Source: Miltochrista miniata (Eukaryota > Arthropoda > Insecta > Lepidoptera > Erebidae). Taken from it: 64,000 bases of DNA. This document shows, piece after piece, positions 43,247 to 55,200 of the stretch; position 1 is the stretch's first letter; the number at the start of each line of letters is the position of its first letter. The notes under the pieces are model-generated. The model did not search any database. It had not been told where the DNA came from and saw only the letters and a list, made by a program, of their open reading frames with translations. The stretch spans positions 17,287,684-17,351,683 of the forward strand of contig OW121755.1 in the NCBI GenBank assembly GCA_933228765.1. The letters run 5' to 3'. A program made the translations under genes and the position numbers.

Positions 43247-46200
43247 ATGTTACGTAGAGTAAACACTCTAGTGGCGAAATCAAGTGTCCAGATTCCTGTT
43301 GTAAGAGGTAAGTACTTACATCATTTTCAGTCAATTGTTACTGTATTTGATGCATAATTGTAATTTTGATACGAATAATAAAAATATGTCAGTACTAAGC
43401 ATGCGATAGCACATTATGTAGGCAGTGTAGGGTTGTTCTAGTACAACTGCAATTAGATACGCATGCAGATAAGGATGTGAATAATAAAATATTTAAAGAT
43501 CCGATAAAAATCTGTACCATCGAAATTTTCACAACATACGATGTATATTTTTAGTCATGAAAACAATATCTATATATGGTTGTCACAGTACTAAAACAAA
43601 ATTAAGCCTGAAAATATACTCAACAACATTGATGCTGATATATTATTTAGGAATTTGTTAAAATAGTACTACTGGTATAGTTATTTCGGATTGAAGCAAA
43701 GATTCATTGTCTATTGACTTCTATGACGTAAAGAATTTTATGTTCTCATAGTAGGTACCTAACTACAATTCACATAACTTTTATTCCTGAACTAATTCGT
43801 TATAGTGCCGATATTATTTGTGCAACAGGTTAACATTTACAAAGACACATACAATATTAGACTGTGTTTTCAACGTGCATATTTTCCATTATTATGACTG
43901 AAAATATACAAGACATTAGATAAAATAATGTCTTCATTATAAATTGGTTAGGTTCAACTTGCCTACGGTTGTTCTACGATATATCGTAGATTAGTTTTCA
44001 CACTCGTAGCTCTATGAGCGTGTTTTCACACACATAAACATCTTGAACCCTATTCATTGCTGAAAACAGTTTGTAATTTTCCTCACAAGCCTTTAAATTT
44101 ACTGTACTTCGACAGGGAGACAAACATGGTAGAGTAGGTACTTTATTTTATAGCTAGCTAATGTCCACATTTTCTTCCACGTGGTGAGGTATTTCCGTAT
44201 CCATATTAAACTTGAACTTGTTCCTAGGTAAAAGTAGCCTATTTGTCAAGCTGTATTTCATCTCTGTACCAAATTTCATCAAAGTACTTGATTTAATCGG
44301 ACAGTTATTTTCTTTATACATTTTCTTATACATTACATTATAATGGGGCTAGTTTATGTTTAAGCGTTCACATACTCTTATGTCATCTCCATTCAAAGGG
44401 ATTGAAAGAGCACAACTACCCAAATTAAAAACCCACAGAAGCAGTATCGAATTGTACTAAGTACGTATAGAAATTAAAATGAAATTCTTAATCAAAGTCC
44501 TAATATATGGCTAAAATAGGCGATGGTAATTGACAACCCTACAGCCGTAGAAGCGGAAATAATAACATCACTTTTACCTTCAGTTTGGGTCCATGATAAG
44601 AATAAAAATATGACACGTGAGACCTAAAATATTGACCACGTTGAGATTAAAAAAAATTGTCACTGTAGGTAGAGTCAAGAGCGATAACACTACCAGAGTA
44701 AAAGAAATACTCTTCGTGCTTTAAACTTACTAAAACCTAAAACATCACCTTAACTAAAATATAGAGAACATTATTTATTTTATTTGTTTGCCTTTAAAAA
44801 GTATCAAATGCTCCGTGAAGAATTAAGAAACCAAAAACACAAATCGAGTAGCGTTAACGGTCCTTGGGCTATAAAAATATTCTCAGAATTTCAGAAAAAA
44901 AGATTCTAGAGGACGCGTTTTTGAGGTCCCTGATATAAGTCGACAATCGATAACAGACCCTTATGTCTCGACCCTATGATAAGTTAAAAGCCATGAACAT
45001 TACTGATTTTTTAGGATACGTTACGAGTTCTACGGACCATCCCTAATGCTTTTGTAGATTTCGAGATTTTACCTGCTCAAGATATTAAATCGTATCAGAT
45101 AGCATTGCTACTTCAACGTAAAGTGTAATAAATTATGTTGTTTTGTTGTCAATACGTCGACTTAGAGCCGAGAATTAACTCTATAATTATGTATGACATT
45201 GCAATGTGCATTAAGTATAAACAACTGTTCTATTAACCTTGTGAAACTAATCTATTAAAGGTTTTCATATAGAATATACCTATATCTAGCTACTAGCTAG
45301 TGATAAGCATAATATCTAATAATAAACTAGAGAACGGACACTCGTTTTTTGAGCATCTTGAGATAGATATGACGTAAAATATTAAACATAGGTACCTATC
45401 TAATCTTAACAATTTAAAACTGATAACTAAAGGTCAAAATAACAAAACCTTAGGTACATAATGATAAATGATGCACAATGTCATGTATGAGTTCATGACG
45501 TTATACGAGTAGCAGCATTGTTTTATCACGAAGATAAAATAGATATCTTAGCACACTCTTTTATGGGGAACACCCAAAAATTCCGAAATATGTTTCTCCG
45601 AATTTCAATATTCCGATGTTCAAAATTCCGAAGATTATAATTCCTAAGAAACAAAGCTCCGAATATTCAAAAGGACGATATTCATTTATCCGAAAGTCAT
45701 AAGTACGAATTTTTATTTTTAACCGACTTCAAAAAAAGGAGGAGGTTCTCAATTCGTCTGTATGTATTTTTTTTTATGTATGTCAAGCGATAATTCCGTC
45801 AATTATAGACGGATTTCAAAATTTTTTTTTTTGTTGAATAGGGGTTACTTCTGAGGTGGTCCCATTTTCACCAGGTCAGGATGTGATGAAGGGATCTAGG
45901 AGAAAACGAGGGCAACAACCGAAAATTGTAGGGACAACTAGTGTGCTTGTTAACTTTTTAATTAAGTGCTTTAATGTTCTACATTTTAATAAAGGTATGG
46001 CGTCGATCTGATGATAGAGTCAAAAGACAGTCGAGGGCATTCCTAAACAATTTACAGCAGTTATCTTGTTTTTGGGCTTGATTGATTTGTATTGATGAGA
46101 ACCTTACACCTAGATTGATAGATCCAACTTCAAAAAAAAAGAAATGTCTCAATGTTTTATGTATGTTCACCGTCAATTTATAGACGGATTTCAATTTTTT

Positions 46201-49200
46201 TTGTTGAATAGGGTTTACTTCTAAGGTGGTCCCATTATAACCAGGTTAGGATCTGATGATGGGATCCTGGAGAAATCGAGGGCAACCACCGAAAATTATA
46301 GGCACAACTAGTGCGTTTGTTAACTTCTTAATTCAGTGCTTTAATGTACTACCATTATTATAGGTCTGGAGTCGATCTGATGATGGAACCACAAGAGATT
46401 CGAGGGAATTCCTTAACGATTTACAGCAGCTACCTTGTGTTGGGGCTTAATTAATTTGTATTGATGAGAACTTTCACCTAGATAGATATATTTTTCGGTT
46501 CACCCGTCACTTAAAATAATGAAAAAAAATTTTTCAATAAAAAATACAACCGACTTTCAAGAAATCCTGAAAAATAAAATTTACTTAGCACAAAGTAATA
46601 TGTAGTTGATTTATCAGATTTTATTCAATATAATATTGAAGTTGGTGCCATGTATAATACCTCCCTAAACCTATGAATTTACTTGGCGCCGACTTCAATA
46701 TGATATTGAATAAAAAATCAGATAAATCAAAATACATATTACTTTGTGCTAAGTAAATTTTATTTTTCAGGATTTCTTGAAAGTCGGTTGTATTTTTTAT
46801 TGAAAAATTTTTTTCCTAATTTCATTAGTACGAATAATCAAAAGACCGGACTGTTATTTTCCCGAAAAACATAATTCAGAATTTCAAATATCCGAAAATT
46901 CACTGTTTAAGTTTTTTTAATAAAGTACGGTCAGGTTTAACTACCGAACCGAAGATATTATTTCCAAGTGAGTGGAAGGTAAACGACAAAACGAAAAAAA
47001 AATAACCACGATGGCTAAGGCCGGAGCTCCGCTCCGCTTCGCTTTCGCCTTAGCCTTCTAACCTAACCTATCCGAGTCGAGGTGTTAACCATAATAAGTG
47101 AATGGTTAACACCCCGACTCAGAGTACCCCGACTCGGATAGGTTAGGTTAGAAGGCTAAGGCGGGAGCGAAGCGGAGCGGCGCTCCCGCCTTAGCCTTCG
47201 TGGTTATTTTTTTTTGTTTTGTCGTTTGCCTTCCACTCACTTGGAAATAATATTTTCAGTAGTAAGACTTGACTACACTTTATTAAAAAAACGGGTGGAA
47301 TCGGGAACATAAATAATCATCTTTAATGATAAGTTTTCGGGTTAAAACAGGAATGGGTGGAAACGACATTCACCCTTTGTATTTATGATATTTCGGATTT
47401 TTGATAATCGGAGTTCGTATTTATAATATGGCGGATTTTTAATGATTCGGAATTCAACAGTTCGGTTTCTTGAAATTCGGTATTCTGACAGTCGGAATTG
47501 TAAACATTCGGAATTTTAAAATTATGACTTTTAATATAAAGGATTTATGAAACATCGGATTTTTGACTTTCGGGATTTCGAATCATTCGGACTTATGAAA
47601 TTCGGAATTATGAAATTCGTGATTGTGACTTTCGGAATTAAGTTTTTAGTATTAATGTAGTGTACCCTCTTTTATGACATAATATCTTATACAAACAAAC
47701 AAAATTTATGTCCAAACGTCTTCAAATTGTTTTACTTTACTTTAATATCTTTACTTAAATAAAGTTTGACATAACATTACAATACAACCCCAATAATATC
47801 ATGTACCTACTTATTTTGTGATATTGTTCTGTAATTACAGATCATCAAATCGGGATAGTGTATCAGTAAACTGGAGTAGGATGATTTGGACGACGGAAAA
47901 GATAGTTTATAATTTCTATCTAATTTTATCACATATCTACCTACTATCATAAACTAAATAGAAACGCTAAAGACTGTTTGGTTGTTTGTATGGACGTTTG
48001 CTACTCTTATAAATACGCAAAAATTACTTTTGCATGGATGTATTTAATTGAAATTTTAGAGTAAGATATAGATTAATTATTACCTAACCTAGGTACATTT
48101 TAATAAAATAAGAACAGCTACGAGTTCCCGGTTAAAAGTAACTCATTGGTTACTTTTTATCCCAGGAACTAGGTAGTTGTTGTGGGAAACGGGTATACGG
48201 GAAAACATAATCAAGTGGATGTGCGTAATAGTGGGCGTTATGATATAAATTCTGTCCTGTAATCCTTCGGCCGCCATTATTTTGTTTTATTCGAGGGGAG
48301 TATATCTCATTTGTCTAGATACAGCTTAGTCGATTTGGATCGTATTAGATTCATTATAGAAAATACTGTATTTGTAGGTACATATTTCAATAATAATAAC
48401 TTTCTCTCAGACTAATTCCTTTTTATTCTCAACAGATTTAAAATGTTTGTCGACGGCGTTTCAACAGGAGCCATCGTATCCAGATATTAAAACTTCGGTT
48501 CCTGGACCAAAATCGAAAGAATTGTTTAAGGATTTAAACTCTATTCAGGTAATAGAATCATCAAGCACCATATTTTATCCTTGTCATATTGTTGCCTGGA
48601 CGTGCTCTATATCATTCAATTAGCGTACCTACACGGCAAAGCAAAGTGAACTGATCACACTTTTAGTTCAAAGGTAAGTCAAGTATCGGTGAGGATAAAT
48701 TCCTCACCGATACTTGACTAGTTCATAAGTATTATTTTATTATCATCTTTACCCGAGCTACTTACGCCTGTAACTTTTACGTTTCGTGCCCGTCAAATAC
48801 CTAACTATAGATATTTAATGTGTAGGAAACCTCTGGCGAAAAATCATCGTTGACTGTATTGAATAGAGAAGTCTAGGAACTCATTTATGAAAAGTGTGAC
48901 TAATTTGCTTTTAAAAGGCTTTGGGCACTTGGGTCTCCATTGGAATCGTATGAACCTTATCTATGAAACAATGATGAAGCTCCGTTACTCACCTAACATT
49001 GTGGAATTGCTGTAGTTAATCTAAATCGAAAAAAGACGATCTACAATTTTTTTCTTTGGCATATTTTTACTTGTATATAAATATAATATAATACACTCGA
49101 GAGCAATGAATCCGGGTCACTTAAAGAATCCTAAAAATCTCGGAAACTAAAAATGCTAGGTTAATGCAATAAATTGTATTTAATAGACAATGTAATACTC

Positions 49201-52200
49201 CTTAAATGAAGGTATTAAAACTTCTTAGTTATTGTAAAGTTATATCATAAAAAAATCAAATTTGAAAAAGGGCCACTTTCGAAGATGGAACTACGAAATT
49301 ACAGCATTTGGTGTTGCTTTTGTTTGTAATCTGTCATTTATGTGGGTACATAAACCATGTTGATAGTGCTCTATATTCATTAATCAAGCTGAAATTATGT
49401 CGCTTACGCCTGAAGAATGCACCAGAATACTTACAATGCTGGAAACCGGCCGGAGTCAGCGCGATACAGCCAGGACTGTCGGTGTGTCGCTGTCAACAGT
49501 ACAAAGAGTTCTCCGACGTTACGAAGAAACTGGTTCTAACCTACGCAGACCAGGAACGGGCAGAACCAGGTGTACCACAGCACGAGAAGACCGATACTTG
49601 GTGAACACCATGCTTCGAAATCGCTTTCTCACAGGAACTGAACTCACCAATCAGTTTCGACGCCTCGGAGGAAGTAACCCAAGTGCATGGACAGTAAGAC
49701 GTCGGCTTGCTGAATCTAACTTAAAACCCCTTAGACCTGCAAACGGCCCTAAACTGGAGCGTGGGCATCGTATTTCGAGACTAAGGTATGCCCAGAGCCA
49801 CGTAAATTGGAGTATTGAAGATTGGTCAAAAGTTATGTTCTCCGACGAATCAAAATTTATGCTCTACAAGCACGATGGAAGACACAGAGTGTATCGAAGA
49901 CCAGGGGAAAGATTCAAGCAAGCATGCATCGAAGAAAAAGTAGCCTACGGTGGTGGGTCTGTACTTGTGTGGGCCGGAATTTCTTCTGAAAGTCGCACAG
50001 AGCTGGTGATCATAGAAAACGGCTCTTTAACTAGCGTAAGATATGTGGAAGAAATCCTCAATGATCACGTTGGTCCATTTATGGTCAATTTAGGTGAGGA
50101 TGCTATATTTATGCATGACAATGCCCGACCTCATACAGGTAGGATTGTGAATGACTACCTTCAAGAGATGAACATTACTCGTATGGAGTGGCCAGCGCGC
50201 AGCCCGGATATCAACCCGATCGAGCATGCTTGGGACGAGCTAGGCAGATGCGTAAAACAACGAAACCCTCCCCCAATCACGCTTCGTGAGCTCAAAATTG
50301 CTCTCACAGAGGAATGGGAGAATATTCCCCAAAATCGTATAAGGAACTTGGTGTACAGCATGCCAAACCGCGTAAACGCAGTAATGGAAGCACGAGGAGG
50401 CAATACGAAGTATTAAAATTCAAGAAAATCGTAATAAAGTTCAAAAATTTCATGTTTCCTATTTTTGTTTTAAGGAGAGATCGGCAGTTTTTTCTTTATG
50501 TAATTTTGTGTTAATAAAATGTATGGTGACTCATATTTTTTTTACTTTCATTTAAGGAGTATTACATTGTCTATTAAATACAATTTATTGCATTAACCTA
50601 TCATTTTTAGTTTCCGAGATTTTTAACATTCTTTAAGTGACCCGGATTCATTGCTCTCGAGTGTATTTGTGAACATTCTCTCCCAACATCATCTAGCCCA
50701 AATTCAGCCAATAAGCTTGTGCTCAAGTTTCTAGACAACTAATAAACATACTTATATATTTCTAAATACATAAATATTATGTGTACATAGAAAATACCCA
50801 AACTCCGAAACAAACATTTATGGATCACACAAATATATGGACCGACCCGACCCACGGATCAAACCCAGGACCTCAGGGCGGCAGGCGGTTACACTGCCGT
50901 AGGGATGTTCGATCCGATCCGATACTTGAGTGGATCGATACAAAGGAATACGATCCATTCGATTTTTGTATCGATACAATGGCTTTCGATACGTTAGTGG
51001 ATCGATACTTGAATAGTGAGTATCGGATCGAAATATCAACCCAAAATGTATTCTATTAAATTCTAAAAATGATTATTATTAATCATAATATTAATCCATA
51101 ATATTAATACTGACAAATTATGTTTTACTATGAACAAATTCCTATTACATTATCATAAATATTTCTCTTCTGTGGCGGTAGATTATATTAGATCACTTGT
51201 TATTGTAACTTATGTTTCAATATACCTTCAATTTCGAACGAAAAGATTTCAACGAATTGTTAAGGTGGAAGCTTCACGGTAGCCCACGATATTCAAATAT
51301 TCGTACGTTTTTTGCAATTTGCCGGTCATTGTCAGGCTGTACATTGAACAAATATGATTTGCGCCTGTATTAGGTATTTAGTTACAGAATTATCATCATT
51401 TAAATCATCAAAACAGCCCTCAAAGTATAAATATAACTGTAGGTATTGATTGTCTATTTAATGAAAAAGTCATTCAATCCAGTTGTATGCACTGTGAGGG
51501 TTGTATTGATGATATTAATGATTATAATTCTGTAACTAAATACCTATTACAAGCGTTAATCATATTTTCTTCAATGTACAGCCTGACAATTACCGGCAAA
51601 TTGCAAAAAAACTTACGAAAATTTGAATTTCGCGGGCAACCGTGAATCTTTCCCCTTAAGCTTTCCACCTTTTTTTTGAAGGCCTTTTAAAATTTTGATA
51701 CGATACCGGATCGATCCAAAAAATCGTATTGAATACAGAGTATCGATACTTGGATCGATACAATGCATTGCGATCCATTACGATCCAGAAAATCGATACA
51801 AAGCACCTGGATCGAACATCCCTACACTGCCGAATGCGCCTCCGAGGCAGTCAGTCAGTCATCGTTGATTATTGTCAAAGATAATATAATAGAATTACAT
51901 ACCAGGTATTGAACAGAGAAGTTTGAAATCTCATTTTTGTGAAGAGTGAGACGAATTTACTTTAAAAAGGCTTCGGGCTGTTGGGTCTCCATTAGAATCG
52001 TATGACCCTTTTCTATGAGACAATGCTGCTATAAAGCCTTTATTTTGTATCATTTTAAAGAGTTCCGTTACTGTTTGTATTTATCAATGTGAAAGTAATG
52101 TAATCTAAATAAAAAAGAGGGTCTGCATTTCTCTTTTGCCATGTTTTTATGTTGAAAGGAAGGAATATACCTGTATGCTTTTTTCTTTCTAGCCAAAAAC

Positions 52201-55200
52201 TAAAAAATTCCTAATGCTGTAATAAAAATGACCTCTATTTTTTCTTTGTTATGTTTTACGGTGAAAAGAAAGGAATCTTTTTATCTTTGTTTTTCTAGAC
52301 AAAAACAACACGATTCCTTTTCGTTTTTCTTCCAATGCAATGGCAAATTGTCCAAAATACGGAATAATACGCGGATATTTTTTGTTACTACCTAACACAA
52401 ATTGTACCTATGATATTTAAATAAGTGGTCATTGTTTCTTGCTGTATAAGTTACTTACTATCGTCGTCATAGCATCAAAAAGTATAATTTTTACAACTCA
52501 ATACCTATTCACAAATGAAATTTATAACTAGTTACTTACTTAGTTACTTAGGTATTTGGAGTCTACGTCTGTAAGCAAAACAGGGTCACATTGGGCATTG
52601 ATTTGTTCCATAAATTGTATTCTCATGATAAATCGTGGTTTTCAATTGGTGGTTAATAAAGTCAATTGTTCCCTATTTACGGAGTAGAATTTGTTTTGTT
52701 AAAGCGTTACGAAAAGTTTTAGGTACCTAGTACGAATATGACTGTCGCAATGGATTGCAATAATATCTACTTATTTATTGAAGTTGAAGTATTATTTATT
52801 TTGTTCTTAATGATGGTGACCTCCTCTCAATTGCGTCTAAACTTTACATTTGGTGTGATTTGGGGTTCGAGCTCTACTTTGATTACCTAAGAGAACTAGA
52901 GACTGTATTATTTCATATAGGTAGGTAACTATTGTTTGTCTAAGTAGACACAAGGAATCCAGTGAAGAGACACACCATAGGGCCGTCAACTTGAGGACCA
53001 CTGTAAGAAGTCTTATGATGTGAGAGGAACCCCAATCGCCAGATGTCGCGAGAAAAATATACATACCTATATGTACATTATGTACAATGATACTGCTTAT
53101 ATCTATAAGAAATATCTAGATACCAGTAGATTAGCTAGAGGAGAATGTGAAGAAGTGGAGAATTAATAACGAAAAGTGTGTAAATAAAGAAGAATTAAAG
53201 ATAGAACAAAATAACGATGAATTAACACACATAGGCCTACAAAATGATTGAAAGAACAAATAAATACAAAACTATTAATTTCTGCATAAATTTAAAACCT
53301 TACACAATTATCAATGGAATTAATTGATAACAATATTTATTTCTGAAATACAGAACCGTAGTGCAGTACCTAGCTATAATTTTAGTCAGTAACATCAAAA
53401 CTGGTGAAAATAGAACTGCAAAATTTTCAAAATAGATTTAGTAGTAAGTAGGTACTTACCTAACCTATTTCAAAACTTAATAATATTAATAATACCATGT
53501 ACCTATATTAATTAAGGGAAAGAAGCAAAATAGATACCTCGGAATCAATAAAAAAAATTTCGTCGTTTATTTTCCATTTATTTACGCCAATATGGAGATC
53601 CCTTTTGCACAGGAAAGAAATTTAAAACGCCGTAATTTATTTATTGTTTACCTCGAATAATGCTAACCTATGAGCAGATTACCAAGTCAACAAGACGATT
53701 TGGTTACATTTTTCAAATACATAAACGCATTACATAGCTTAAACGAAACACCGTTTACCTAATCAATCAGCCTCAAAATGTTTACGTTGCCGTGCTCATA
53801 CGTAAAAAATCTAACCCTATTGTTGATGTCGTTGACTCTTACGATGTATAATATTGACTCCTATGTGATAGTTTGATTATCATCTTCGGTAAACAGCGTT
53901 TTTGTCGCTACTCCGACATTAAACTTGAATAGAACTTGAACTCTATTCAAGTCAGATTGGACGACTTAGCTGTCGAGCCAGGCTCTACCTTATAGCTCTA
54001 CTTATTCATTTAGGCACGACATAGGCGCCATCTACCGGCTCTTACTCAGTTATAAGCTGGAATATTTTACCTAATCCGATTGTGGCTGGATAGCTTCGTG
54101 GTGAAAATTATTTCACCCCAGTTTGGGAAAAGACGTAGGTCCATTTGAGCTTAAAATTTTCTTACCTATTAATTTGTATGATTAGTTGGCATTTAATAGT
54201 ATTTTCGTTTAAAATGATTTTTTATGTAAGTTAGTATTAACAGCATAATAATCCCACACATTTTATATTTCCAGCAAGCTGGCTCGGTTCAACTGTTTGC
54301 GGACTACGATAAAAGTATTGGCAATTACTTCGTGGATGCCGATGGGAATAGCTTTTTGGACGCCTTTACACAAATCTCGTCAGTACCGATTGGCTATAAT
54401 CACCCTACGCTTTTGGACGTGTTTAAAGACGAAAAAAATTTGGTAAGTTTATAACTTTATTCAAAATTGGTACCTGTACCTACCTATATTTAACAAGAAA
54501 ATCAATCAATCAATCAATCAATTCAGCCTATAGCAGTCCACTGCTGGACATAGGCCTCTCCCAAACCTCGCCACAACACACGATCCTGCGCTTTGCGCAT
54601 CCAATCAATCCCTGCAACCTGCTTTAGGTCGTCGCTCCATCTGGCAGGGGGTCGTCCTACCCCACGTTTACCAAGACGCGGTCTCCACTCCAGAACTCGC
54701 TTGCTCCATCGGCCATCAGTTCTTCTACAAATGTGGCCAGCCCACTGCCACTTCAAAACGCATACTCTGCGAGCTATGTCGACCACTTTTGTTCTCTGAC
54801 GGATAACATCGTTTCGGATCCTATCCCTCAGAGACACCCCAAGCATAGCTCGTTCCATCGCTCGTTGGGCAACCCCAAGGGCACGGACCAGCCCCACCGT
54901 GAGTGTCCACGTCTCGGCACCGTAGGTCATAACGGGTAGAACGCACTGGTTGAAGACTTTCGTCTTGAGGCATTGCGGTATCGGCGAGTAGAAAACCCGA
55001 CGCAGTTTGCTGAACGCTGCCCAGCCCAAGCGAATCCTTCTGGCTATTTCCTTATCCAGGTTATTTGTTTCCAATGTGATAACCTGACCCAGATAGGTGT
55101 ACTCATGGACAACCTCAAGCCTCGATCCTTCAACGTATATTGGTCCCGGCACGACATGCTCATTTAACATGATCTTGGTTTTATCCAAGTTCATGCCGAG

